DNA of 18,278 bases from Mageeibacillus sp. UBA5734 (GTDB lineage Bacteria; Bacillota; Clostridia; Saccharofermentanales; UBA5734), in the NCBI GenBank assembly GCA_002419365.1, contig DIGA01000040.1, positions 1-18,278 on the forward strand. The letters run 5' to 3'. The notes under the pieces are model-generated. The model did no database searches. It saw nothing but the letters and a program-made list of their open reading frames with translations, and was not told the DNA's origin. Positions 7,085-14,277 of this stretch are shown here, piece by piece (the stretch's first letter is position 1; the number at the start of each line of letters is the position of its first letter). A program made the position numbers and the translations under genes.

Positions 7085-8176
7085 TCAGCCCTGATAATCC
7101 ACTGTGGAGATGCTCACAGCAGGAGGTGTGTCAATAACATTGGAAACCGAAAGAGCACCGGACTGCATGTCGGCAAAGAGCTTATTGTATTCGTCGACGG
7201 TAAATTTCGTCAGGCGCCAGCTATTTGCAGCCGTCGGCAGGCCGACGCAATTTTCTGCAGCTCCAAGCACGGCCGTTTTGCCCGAATGCTCAGCATCCCA
7301 AGTGCCTTTGTTGGCATATAGGGAGCCCAGGGCCAGCTTGACAGACTCAGTCAGGCCTTTCATCGCCGAGGTGATGATGGTCGGGGATTCGGCGGACTGG
7401 TCGACGTCGACGCCAATGACTTTACCGCCGGCCGCATCGGCTGCCGCAGTGGCACTCAAATAAATGCCGCCACCACAGGCAAAGACAACTTCGGTACCTT
7501 CGGTATACCAGCCGGACATTTTGGTTTTGATATCATCGTTGGGGGCAAACACACCAGAATACCAGTATTTGATTTCGACAGAGCCCGGAGCAAGACCCTG
7601 TTTCTGGGCAGCAGCCTCAGCACCCTGGACATAGCCGTAGCCATAGCGTACGACCGCAGGAACTGCCATGCCACCTAAAAAGCCGAGCTTCGTGTAGCCA
7701 TCCATGACAGCCGCGTATCCAGCCAGATAACCTGCCTGCTCCTCGCGGTACAGGATGTTGTGGACATTGGGCGACGTCTTGTAAGTGGAGTAGTCAGGCG
7801 TGTGGGGTTCACCGTCGAGGAGCAGGAAGTTGACCTTGGGGAACTGGTCCTGGACCTCATAAATGGCTTCCTCAAAAAGGTAGCCAGGGCAGACAACGGC
7901 CTTGGCACCCTTGTCGATGGCGGTCTTGATCGTCTCGACGCGGGCAGCCGTTGAGTCCTCGCTCGGCCGGAAATAGGCATAGGTGATCTTGTTAGCCTCG
8001 GCGTATTCCTTGACGCCGTTCCAGGTGCCTTCATTGAAGGACTTGTCATCGATATTGCCCACGTCTGTGACGAGGGCGATTTCATAGGTATCTTTCGGTT
8101 TGCAGGCGGCAAGGAGAGCGGCGGTGGACAGGATCAGAGACAGGACAAGTACCAGAGACAAGAACTTCTTCATCAT
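7085..8176 (-). CDS. bmpA: BmpA/PnrA-family nucleoside-binding lipoprotein
   Basis: The extracellular receptor of the importer. The 363-residue product has a lipoprotein signal: a KK-containing N-terminus, a hydrophobic core (residues 5-21) and lipobox LLAAC with the lipidated Cys25. The mature part matches the BmpA fold: ALVTDVGNIDDKSFNEGTWNG (first 20 residues or so after the signal) holds the Asp and Phe that contact the ligand in characterised members, and VIGVDVDQS near residue 250 is the conserved hinge/binding segment. GGAGG precedes the tandem ATGs at 8176 and 8173, so either may start. The gene leads the run and is followed by a 13-bp hairpin and the ATPase gene. Known relatives bind purine or mixed nucleosides; the ligand here is not proven. 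Confidence 0.93.
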   Translation of the reverse strand: MMKKFLSLVLVLSLILSTAALLAACKPKDTYEIALVTDVGNIDDKSFNEGTWNGVKEYAEANKITYAYFRPSEDSTAARVETIKTAIDKGAKAVVCPGYLFEEAIYEVQDQFPKVNFLLLDGEPHTPDYSTYKTSPNVHNILYREEQAGYLAGYAAVMDGYTKLGFLGGMAVPAVVRYGYGYVQGAEAAAQKQGLAPGSVEIKYWYSGVFAPNDDIKTKMSGWYTEGTEVVFACGGGIYLSATAAADAAGGKVIGVDVDQSAESPTIITSAMKGLTESVKLALGSLYANKGTWDAEHSGKTAVLGAAENCVGLPTAANSWRLTKFTVDEYNKLFADMQSGALSVSNVIDTPPAVSISTVDYQG

Positions 8177-8235
8177 GTAATCCTCCGATAATGCTGATAT
8201 TCTGATGAACCGGGGGCTTTGGGCCCTCGATTATC

Positions 8236-8244
8236 ATTTTAGCA
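8236..8244 (-). promoter_or_regulatory. Candidate extended -10 promoter of the nucleoside/phosphate operon
   Basis: On the minus strand TGCTAAAAT (extended -10 TGnTAAAAT) lies about 60 bases before the lipoprotein start codon. No good -35 sits at 17 bases, as expected for some extended -10 promoters. The spacing to the gene leaves a leader too short for a purine riboswitch. Confidence 0.4.
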
Positions 8245-8281
8245 TAACTCAGGATGAGAAGCGCGCAATAGTATTGGTGAT

Positions 8282-8294
8282 ATTGTCTGACAAT
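8282..8294. promoter_or_regulatory. 13-bp palindrome upstream of the lipoprotein promoter
   Basis: ATTGTCTGACAAT is a perfect palindrome with a single central base. It lies about 40 bases upstream of the candidate -10 of the nucleoside/phosphate operon, a position suiting an activator or distal operator. It also lies within 40 bases of the DUF434 gene's stop codon. No matching second copy was noticed in the window. Confidence 0.3.
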
Positions 8295-8329
8295 CCGGGT
8301 AAAAGTATCGCCTGCAGGGCTGGTCATGC

Positions 8330-9064
8330 TTACCCCGACAGGTCCACGATCCAAGGCTCCCGGATCTGGTTTTCCAGGATATCCCGGGCCAGATTGACCC
8401 AGCTGCGGCACCGGTCGAGGACAATGGAATCACCTGAGATACTGTTTTCCTGTCCAGACAATGCCGCATCCGCAGTGCGAACAAGTTCGACTTCGACAGG
8501 TGTCTCGAAAGAAAGGGCATGTTCCAGGATGCGTGTTTTCAGCCGACCTGAATTGGACACGGGTGCATCCAGCAAGAAAAGAGCGGAAGCAACAGATCCC
8601 TGTTCGAGCCGGGCAAGTAACAGGTCAATGGCCAGGTCCGTCATAGGAATCAGATGGTACGTGCCCCGCAGGCCCGCCAAATCGCGGTAAACGCCATCAC
8701 GGCCGAGGAAGACAGGACTTTGCGACAAAGCCACTTCCAGGAGGATGATCTGGTTCAAGCCATCAACCATCACCTGGCGGCCCTTGAGCTCAGACAGGTC
8801 TACTTGCTTGTCCCGTCTGGCCTGGCAACGGCTGGCTGGATCGGTACAACGCCGTATTGCCATGCTTTGACGGGCCGTCAGCTGGTAATGGCGGCTGACA
8901 AGGTCGAGCGCACCTACCTTGGCATAGCCGCGGTCCAATAGCCACTGCAGGTCCTTCTGTGCCTCACGCAGGCGAGCCAGGGAAACCCCGCCAAACATCT
9001 GCCGATCATCAGGATCAAAACCGCGACGGGGTCCGAGGGTTTCTGCAGACATTGGATCAGTCAT
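8330..9064 (-). CDS. DUF434-family conserved protein (COG2454-like)
   Basis: The 244-residue soluble protein matches the little-studied DUF434 family by pattern: AQKDLQWLLDRGYAKVGALDLV near residues 35-56 followed by HYQLTARQSMAIRRC (59-73), and a second half with LFLLDAPVSNSGRLK (162-176) as in the DUF434 plus DUF5616 arrangement. In the family this half carries the conserved Asp-Pro-Ser-Ser motif and resembles a nucleotide- or metal-binding fold, but no activity is established. ATG at 9064 is preceded by GGGTGG seven bases upstream. The gene stands alone: it is divergent from the LytTR gene, and the nucleoside operon promoter region lies downstream of it. I am fairly sure of the family and cannot assign a role. 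Confidence 0.75.
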   Translation of the reverse strand: MTDPMSAETLGPRRGFDPDDRQMFGGVSLARLREAQKDLQWLLDRGYAKVGALDLVSRHYQLTARQSMAIRRCTDPASRCQARRDKQVDLSELKGRQVMVDGLNQIILLEVALSQSPVFLGRDGVYRDLAGLRGTYHLIPMTDLAIDLLLARLEQGSVASALFLLDAPVSNSGRLKTRILEHALSFETPVEVELVRTADAALSGQENSISGDSIVLDRCRSWVNLARDILENQIREPWIVDLSG

Positions 9065-9209
9065 GCCGTATCCACCCTTTCTTGAATCCTACCTTAAGCT
9101 TAGCACGGAGTTGAGCTTTTATCCTCCATTTACACCCCGGCATCCGAACCACTGACCATCAGAAATCAACCACTCGCCTGATGCCTCTGTTCGTCAGGAA
9201 AAAACTTAT

Positions 9210-9215
9210 TACAAT
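9210..9215 (+). promoter_or_regulatory. Weak candidate -10 box of the LytTR gene
   Basis: TACAAT lies 20 bases before the ATG at 9235, giving a leader of about a dozen bases that just contains the GAGG ribosome site. No clear -35 element is seen. The rest of the divergent spacer (9065-9209) shows no repeat or hairpin that I can support, and no obvious LytTR-type direct repeat. Confidence 0.3.
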
Positions 9216-9234
9216 GGAACTGTGAGGTAGCCGG

Positions 9235-9702
9235 ATGCGAGTTAAAATTGAAACCATAGCCGATGGCCAGCCCGAGGAGGTCGTGATCTACTGCAGGAGC
9301 ATCACGCCGGAGATCGAAACCATGGCCAGACAGGTGCAGGAGCTCGGACGAGCGAAATCTTCGATTGCTTTCTTCAAAGGCGAAGAACAACATTATCTGT
9401 CCTTGCGGGAGATTTTGTTCTTCGAGACCGACAGCGAACGGGTTTTTGCTCACCAGGCGGATGATTCGTTTGAAGTCAAGCTCCGGCTTTATGAAGTGGC
9501 CGAAAAATTGCCTGGCTATTTTGTCCGGATCTCGCGCTCGACCCTCGTCAACACCCTCCAGATCAAGTCCATCCAGAAAGGCCTGACCGGCGTCAGCCAG
9601 ATCGCTTTCCGGAATTCCCGCAAAGAAGTCTATGGATCACGGATGTACCATCCCATTCTGACCCAGAAAATGGAAGAGAGGCATTTATATGAAATCATTT
9701 GA
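9235..9702 (+). CDS. LytTR-family DNA-binding transcriptional regulator
   Basis: The 155-residue protein is a stand-alone LytTR regulator without a receiver domain. Residues 1-40 form a short N-terminal region of the type seen in regulators paired with small membrane proteins; residues 42-148 are the LytTR DNA-binding domain, with FFKGEEQHYLSLREILFFET (46-65), KLPGYFVRISRSTLVN (91-106) and the closing Arg-rich strand around FRNSRKEVYGSR (124-135). GAGG lies seven bases before the ATG at 9235. The gene overlaps the next one by 14 bases, so the regulator and the LiaF-like membrane protein are co-translated; the membrane protein probably controls the regulator's activity, as in related LytTR/membrane-protein pairs. 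Its target is likely its own operon, but no binding repeat was found. Confidence 0.9.
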   Translation: MRVKIETIADGQPEEVVIYCRSITPEIETMARQVQELGRAKSSIAFFKGEEQHYLSLREILFFETDSERVFAHQADDSFEVKLRLYEVAEKLPGYFVRISRSTLVNTLQIKSIQKGLTGVSQIAFRNSRKEVYGSRMYHPILTQKMEERHLYEII

Positions 9703-10390
9703 AAAAGTCCTTTGGCCCACCCTGATCCTGGGGAGCGGCATCCTGCTCTTGCTCAAGGCTTTCGGCATCGGTGAGGAATTTGGCACTTTCCGAGTCATCG
9801 GCAGCCTGGTCCTCCTTGGCATTTCGCTGGCCAGCCTGATCCGTTACCAGTTCTTCACCTTTCTCATCCCATTGTCTTTGATCGCTTATTTATGGCGGTT
9901 CCAGCTCGGCATTGCCGAAATGGATGTGCGACTGCTCTTGCTTGCAGCTTTACTCCTCTCCATTGGACTGTCACTTCTGTTCCGGAAAAAGTCCAGTTCC
10001 CGCTGGCACAGCGATCATTCTGACACCTGGGTAAAATCCGAGGAAATCCTCAATGAAAATGAAACCGTGACCATTGACGCCAGTTTTTCCGAACAGACAA
10101 AATACATTCATGCCAGCAATCTGAAAAAAGTCCAGATCAGCAGCAATTTTGCCTCAGCCAAGGTCTATTTCGACCAATGCCAGGTCAGTCCGGAAGGTCT
10201 CGAGATTAACTTGAATGTCCATTTTGCCGGAGTGGTCCTGATGGTGCCAGCAAACTGGCGGATCACAAGCCAGGCCTCCGTGTTTGCGGCTGAGATCCAT
10301 GATGAGACGAGGCAAGGCCCGGACGTTGTCTACCTGGTCCGCCTGACAGGAAACGTCAATTTTGCCGAGGTCAAGATCCGAACGATTTGA
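9689..10390 (+). CDS. LiaF-like membrane protein (cell-envelope stress response)
   Basis: The 233-residue protein begins with four membrane helices (about residues 7-26, 34-50, 54-69 and 80-98) and ends with a beta-rich C-terminal domain (about 125-233) containing MVPANWRI and a final NVNFAEVKIRTI, as in LiaF-like/DUF2154 proteins that repress envelope-stress regulators in Gram-positive bacteria. GAGAGG lies seven bases before the ATG, within the end of the LytTR gene (14-base overlap). The two are therefore best read as one signalling unit: a membrane sensor/repressor and a DNA-binding regulator. What it senses (cell-wall antibiotics, lipid state) is inferred from family members only. Confidence 0.8.
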   Translation: MKSFEKVLWPTLILGSGILLLLKAFGIGEEFGTFRVIGSLVLLGISLASLIRYQFFTFLIPLSLIAYLWRFQLGIAEMDVRLLLLAALLLSIGLSLLFRKKSSSRWHSDHSDTWVKSEEILNENETVTIDASFSEQTKYIHASNLKKVQISSNFASAKVYFDQCQVSPEGLEINLNVHFAGVVLMVPANWRITSQASVFAAEIHDETRQGPDVVYLVRLTGNVNFAEVKIRTI

Positions 10391-10501
10391 CGCTCCTTCG
10401 ACAATTTCTGTCAATTCTGATCATTTTACTAGCATAAACAAATGGCCTGACGTGCGTTGAAAGGAGTATACTGATATCAGGACTACAAGAGAGGAGTGCA
10501 G

Positions 10502-10855
10502 ATGATGCAAACGATCACTCTTTTCAACGAGCACGTCGGCAAAGCCGACTATACGATTGATGCCAGGATCGAAGAAGGGTCCTTGCGGATCATCGGTCAC
10601 GACCAGGGGCCTGACATCATCAAGCTCTACGGTGAACCGGAACATGATTTCTCATACACCTTCACGCCGGAACGGACTCGATTCCTGCATTACCGTCTGC
10701 GTCAGGATTATTTGTCTGATGCTGACCTGCTCACACTGGTGCGAAAGTTATTCGGAGGCCCGGATGGCGAGAAAAAGCTGCGCCAGTACTGCCGCAGCCA
10801 TAATATCCCTTTCGAATTCCATGATTCGGTTGAATCGATCGACCAGATGTTCTAG
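10502..10855 (+). CDS. Unrecognised 117-residue protein
   Basis: The plus-strand gene starts at ATG 10502 (a second ATG follows at 10505), with GAGAGGAG five bases upstream; a GTG at 10496 lies inside that site and is rejected. The 117-residue protein is soluble, without signal or membrane segment. Its N-terminal half is beta-rich with many acidic residues (ITLFNEHVGKADYTIDARI, then GSLRIIGHDQG), and the C-terminal half is helical with LLTLVRKLFGG (77-87) and LRQYCRSHNIPFEFHD (94-109). I do not recognise the family. It lies 111 bases behind the LiaF-like gene, possibly with its own promoter, and ends tail to tail with the coiled-coil gene, their stop codons overlapping in CTAG. Confidence 0.8.
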   Translation: MMQTITLFNEHVGKADYTIDARIEEGSLRIIGHDQGPDIIKLYGEPEHDFSYTFTPERTRFLHYRLRQDYLSDADLLTLVRKLFGGPDGEKKLRQYCRSHNIPFEFHDSVESIDQMF

Positions 10856-12012
10856 CGATTATCTTCGTTAAACCCCCGCAAGCCCGTTTCGGTCAGATTT
10901 TCCATGTAGCTCACAGATGCGTTGAAATTCTCCTGCAATTTTTTCATGAATTCATTCTGGCTGTTGAGGATGCTCTGGAATCGAGTGGACATGGCTTCCC
11001 GCTGGAACTCAAAACGCTGCTTCTGGTTTTTGATTTCATTCTCAAGTGATGACTTTTCGATCATCAATTTGTTCACCAAATCCTGGCCGATTTGGTACTG
11101 GGCTTCCAGAAGCTGGTATTGGGATCGGGACTGAGCCAGTGCATCCGTCAGGTTGGTGAGCTGCAAACGCAACGTGTCCAGTTGCAACTGAAAATCAGCT
11201 GCTGCCTGTTGCTGGGTAGCCAACCGGTGTTCAAGCTGAGATGACTCTTCGTTTTTTGACTGGTACCGATCGCGTAATACATTTATTTCAGCCATCATCT
11301 CCTGTTTGCTTTTTTCCAAAGTTTCAGTCCGGACACGCAACTCACTGGTTTCCAAGTTTCGGATCTGTAATGTCTCGTCCAGTTTGCTGTACGCCTCTGA
11401 CAGGGATGTGAATTTTTCTAAAACCTTATCTCTATCCTTTGAAAGGAAATCAATCTGTTGAATGTGTTCATCCAAAGTCGTTTGCATAACCGTCATGCTA
11501 GAGAGCGATAGAGACAACTCGCGCTCAAGTGCTGCCACAGCCGCAGTCCGAGTCTCCAGCTGAGACTGTGCACGGTGGAGATCCTCTATGATCAATGCCT
11601 TGTCTGTATTTTCCGATACATTGACCATAAGTTGTTCAATTTTCTGATTCAGACGCATGTTTTCTGCTTTGATCTCTTCGATTTCAGTAGCAGATAGCGA
11701 TACCAGTCCTTTTTCAGACAACACTTTTTCAAGATCAAGTGATTCAGCCAATTTGGCTTCCAAATTCCTGATCTGTGCTAGTTTCTCATCCCGTTCCCGA
11801 GTCATGCCTAAAAGGCTGGTTCGCATTTCCTCAAACCTATCCTGATAGACAGCCTCAGTGCCTGAGAGCTGATCCTGGAGATGGGCTATGTAACGGTCTA
11901 CTTCGATGGCTTTGTATAAACCAAACTTACTGACCAGTGTATTTTCTATGGGCCCTGATTCTCTGAGTTCGTCGATGAAAGAATCATTAACCGAGGTTGG
12001 TTCTTGTTTCAT
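10852..12012 (-). CDS. Long coiled-coil protein with a DivIVA-like N-terminus, in the Tad operon
   Basis: The 386-residue cytosolic protein has no signal peptide or membrane helix. Residues 30-49 read FGLYKAIEVDRYIAHLQDQL, resembling the DivIVA N-terminal motif (F..GY...EVD.F...L) that binds curved membrane and partner proteins. Residues 50-365 are almost continuous coiled coil, rich in Glu, Gln, Leu and Lys with heptad-like spacing and few prolines. GGAGG lies nine bases before the ATG at 12012. It follows the DUF192 gene after 27 bases and is the last gene of the pilus operon; base composition looks more AT-rich than the neighbouring pilus genes. A scaffold that positions the pilus machine at a pole or membrane site is plausible; a generic SMC-like or structural coiled coil is the alternative. 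Confidence 0.85.
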   Translation of the reverse strand: MKQEPTSVNDSFIDELRESGPIENTLVSKFGLYKAIEVDRYIAHLQDQLSGTEAVYQDRFEEMRTSLLGMTRERDEKLAQIRNLEAKLAESLDLEKVLSEKGLVSLSATEIEEIKAENMRLNQKIEQLMVNVSENTDKALIIEDLHRAQSQLETRTAAVAALERELSLSLSSMTVMQTTLDEHIQQIDFLSKDRDKVLEKFTSLSEAYSKLDETLQIRNLETSELRVRTETLEKSKQEMMAEINVLRDRYQSKNEESSQLEHRLATQQQAAADFQLQLDTLRLQLTNLTDALAQSRSQYQLLEAQYQIGQDLVNKLMIEKSSLENEIKNQKQRFEFQREAMSTRFQSILNSQNEFMKKLQENFNASVSYMENLTETGLRGFNEDNR

Positions 12013-12039
12013 GATCGTGTGCCTCCAGTCGCTGATGGT

Positions 12040-12372
12040 TCATGTTCCTGGTTCCAGTCGATCCCCTGGGTTGATTCGACCTACAGCCGTTCCACAAGGA
12101 ACCTCCAGAACAGATCGGGCTCCTTGGACCAGTGGACTGACTCGCCATGGATCGAGCCTTTCGACGTAGATGACGCAATAGTCGCAGTCCAGGAAAACCA
12201 GGTCGATGGGAAATTTCATAAAAAAACCATGTACCTGGTTGCACGGGGTCAGAATCAAACCTTCTCCAGGAGTCAAGCCATGCCGTCCCAAGAGTCCTCG
12301 CATCCGGGCCCACGGGTTGTTGGCTAGCCTGACATTATTCCAGATTATACACCCTTGCAGCGTGATCAGCAT
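12040..12372 (-). CDS. DUF192 (COG1430) protein
   Basis: The 110-residue protein fits DUF192: WARMRGLLGRHGL (residues 21-33), a conserved hydrophobic strand with NQVHGFFMKFPIDLVFLD (45-62) and a closing VLEVPCGTAVGRINPGD (88-104). These beta-barrel proteins are widespread and of unknown function. It has Cys at 8, 44, 63, 66 and 93; the family's usual N-terminal signal peptide is absent, so this copy seems cytosolic. ATG at 12372 has GAGG seven bases upstream, partly inside the end of tadC, whose stop is nine bases before the start. DUF192 genes are recurrent neighbours of Tad pilus genes in Gram-positive bacteria, which fits this location; the role in pilus biogenesis is unknown. Confidence 0.85.
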   Translation of the reverse strand: MLITLQGCIIWNNVRLANNPWARMRGLLGRHGLTPGEGLILTPCNQVHGFFMKFPIDLVFLDCDYCVIYVERLDPWRVSPLVQGARSVLEVPCGTAVGRINPGDRLEPGT

Positions 12373-12381
12373 CAGGAAACC

Positions 12382-13311
12382 TCAGCCAAATTGTTCGACC
12401 AGAGAAATGACGGTCGGGCCCAGAAGTACAATAAATACCACGGGAAATATGAACAAGACCATGGGAACGACCATCCGGACAGGTGCCTTCATCCCCTTTT
12501 CCTGGGCTTGCTGGCGCCGTGCCAAGCGCAACTGGATCGCCTGATTGCGTAAAACATTCTTGATCGGAGTACCGTACTGGTCCGACTGAATGACAGCCGT
12601 AGCGAACGTCTGCAGTTCTGGAACGGAACTGCGCTCGACGAGTCCATTCATGGCCTCCCGGCGTGGTTTACCCATCTGGATCTCACGGTACAACAGTGAC
12701 AGTTCATCAATCAGCGGACCGTCATAGCGTTCGATGACTTTCAAAATAGCCGCATCAAAACCGAGACCTGCTTCAATACTGACACTGAGGATATCCATGA
12801 CTGTCGGTAGCTGGTTCTGGATTTTTTCCTGACGACTGGTGACCATCGAGCGCAATATGAAGGTAGGAGAGACAAGCCCTATCGTCATGCCAACCAGAAT
12901 GACCAGAAACTGGATGTCCGCATCCCCTGTAATCAGTCCAGCACCGAGGAACCCTGCCAGCAGGAAACCAAACGCAGAGAGAATCCTGAGCATGAAAAAC
13001 TCCTGCGCACTGATCCTCAGCCCAGCCAGACGTAAACTCTTATCCAGCTCAGACTGGGCCGCATGGACAGGTCGTTTAACTCTCTGGCGAGACTTGTTCA
13101 TTTTTGCCAATTGGGTCGCGATCTTGCGCCAAGTTGGTTTAATCAGCCGATCCAGCAAATTGAGTTCCAGTTCAGCATCAAGGTAGCGAGTTTTCCCTTT
13201 GATATGGTCCAGCCGCCGGGATTTGACCCACTCACGAACCAGCAGGCTGCGAAAGGCAACCAAGGTCAGAAGGAAAGCTAGGATTGCTGAACTGATAGAC
13301 AATGCAACCAT
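12382..13311 (-). CDS. tadC: Tad pilus inner-membrane platform protein TadC
   Basis: TadC and TadB form the membrane platform of the Tad (Flp) pilus machine, coupling the CpaF ATPase to pilin assembly. The 309-residue protein has an N-terminal helix (4-23), a long cytosolic stretch to about residue 105, two membrane helices (about 106-127 and 134-153), a type II secretion F domain (about 168-295, including LPTVMDILSVSIEAGLGFD) and a closing helix near 283-303. ATG at 13311 has AGGAG nine bases upstream, located at the stop codon of tadB 12 bases away. The N-terminal cytosolic part is basic. Order tadB-tadC directly behind cpaF is the standard layout. Confidence 0.92.
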   Translation of the reverse strand: MVALSISSAILAFLLTLVAFRSLLVREWVKSRRLDHIKGKTRYLDAELELNLLDRLIKPTWRKIATQLAKMNKSRQRVKRPVHAAQSELDKSLRLAGLRISAQEFFMLRILSAFGFLLAGFLGAGLITGDADIQFLVILVGMTIGLVSPTFILRSMVTSRQEKIQNQLPTVMDILSVSIEAGLGFDAAILKVIERYDGPLIDELSLLYREIQMGKPRREAMNGLVERSSVPELQTFATAVIQSDQYGTPIKNVLRNQAIQLRLARRQQAQEKGMKAPVRMVVPMVLFIFPVVFIVLLGPTVISLVEQFG

Positions 13312-13323
13312 TCTGTCACACTC

Positions 13324-14250
13324 CTAATACTTGATGGTGACGACTTTCTTGATCAGGAGAAAGCCGATTGTCTCCATCACAGCGCCAGTGATCACCATGC
13401 CGATCCCCATCCGTGTGGCAAAGAAAGCCTGGATGAATTCGGGATTGATCATCATCAGGACAGCTGCCAGCGCAATGGGCAGGGAACCAATGATCATGCC
13501 ACTGGCCCGGCCAGTAGCAGTCATGACCCGGATTTCATTTTTGACCTTGATCCGGTCTTTGATCGTCTCAGAAATATTTTCCAGCAGGTCGAGCAAATTG
13601 CCGCCAACTTGACGCTGGATCTGAATCGCCGAAACAGCCAAGCCTAAGTCTGTACTGTGAACCCGCTCAGCCAGGTTGGTCAAGGCGAGGTCCACATTGC
13701 TGCCCAAATTGATTTCGCGGACTACACGGCTGAATTCTCGTCCGATCGGGTCGGGCATTTCATGGGCGATGTTGCCCATGGCCTGCTGGAAGGTCAGTCC
13801 AGAGCGCAGGCAGTTGCCAACCATGACCAACGCTTCCGAAAGCTGGGCTTCGAACTGGATCAGGCGTTTGGCTTTTTTCCGATTGATGTAATAGGGGGGC
13901 AAAGCGGCTCCAATTAAAGCCGCCCCCAGAACCGTGATGGGATGGGCCTGGAGCAGGATCATCAGGCTGGCCGGAATCAATGCCGCCAAAGCCCAGACGA
14001 CAAGGAATTCCTCCGGGCGCATGCGGATGTCCGCCGAAACCAATTCATTGGCAAACGCCCGTGAGACAGGGATTTTCTGCTGTTGAACTTTGCGGATTTT
14101 AACTGGTTTCCTTATATCAAGATCTTCCTTGAATAGATCTTTGAGTCTCAGTTCAACCCGCTTGCGGTCTTTGGCAAGAATGGACAGGATCGCAACCGCA
14201 AACAAAAACAGGTACAACCCCGTCGACACGGCCAGGATGATCGGCATCAT
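13324..14250 (-). CDS. tadB: Tad pilus inner-membrane platform protein TadB
   Basis: The 308-residue protein is the first platform subunit. It has an N-terminal helix (4-25), a basic cytosolic stretch, two further helices (about 82-101 and 104-121), a type II secretion F domain (about 133-258, including EAQLSEALVMVGNCLRSGLTF) and two closing helices (about 254-275 and 282-302). GGGAGG lies nine bases before the tandem ATGs at 14250/14247. The gene lies 27 bases after cpaF and 12 bases before tadC. The C-terminal tail is short (KKVVTIKY). Its partner ATPase CpaF is encoded immediately upstream. Confidence 0.92.
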   Translation of the reverse strand: MMPIILAVSTGLYLFLFAVAILSILAKDRKRVELRLKDLFKEDLDIRKPVKIRKVQQQKIPVSRAFANELVSADIRMRPEEFLVVWALAALIPASLMILLQAHPITVLGAALIGAALPPYYINRKKAKRLIQFEAQLSEALVMVGNCLRSGLTFQQAMGNIAHEMPDPIGREFSRVVREINLGSNVDLALTNLAERVHSTDLGLAVSAIQIQRQVGGNLLDLLENISETIKDRIKVKNEIRVMTATGRASGMIIGSLPIALAAVLMMINPEFIQAFFATRMGIGMVITGAVMETIGFLLIKKVVTIKY

Positions 14251-14277
14251 GGTCTGTTACCTCCCTGTGCTGATAGG

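Noticed and set aside
8177..8329. Purine riboswitch ahead of the nucleoside lipoprotein gene
   Set aside because: The leader after the candidate -10 is only about 50 bases and shows no three-way-junction pairing; the G/C-rich patch at 8212-8228 forms only a short weak stem.
10391..10501. Terminator or promoter between the LiaF-like gene and the 117-residue gene
   Set aside because: There are partial matches (TTGACG at 10387, TTGAAA at 10457, an imperfect CAATTTCTG/CAATTCTG direct repeat) but no hexamer pair at proper spacing and no hairpin with a U-run.
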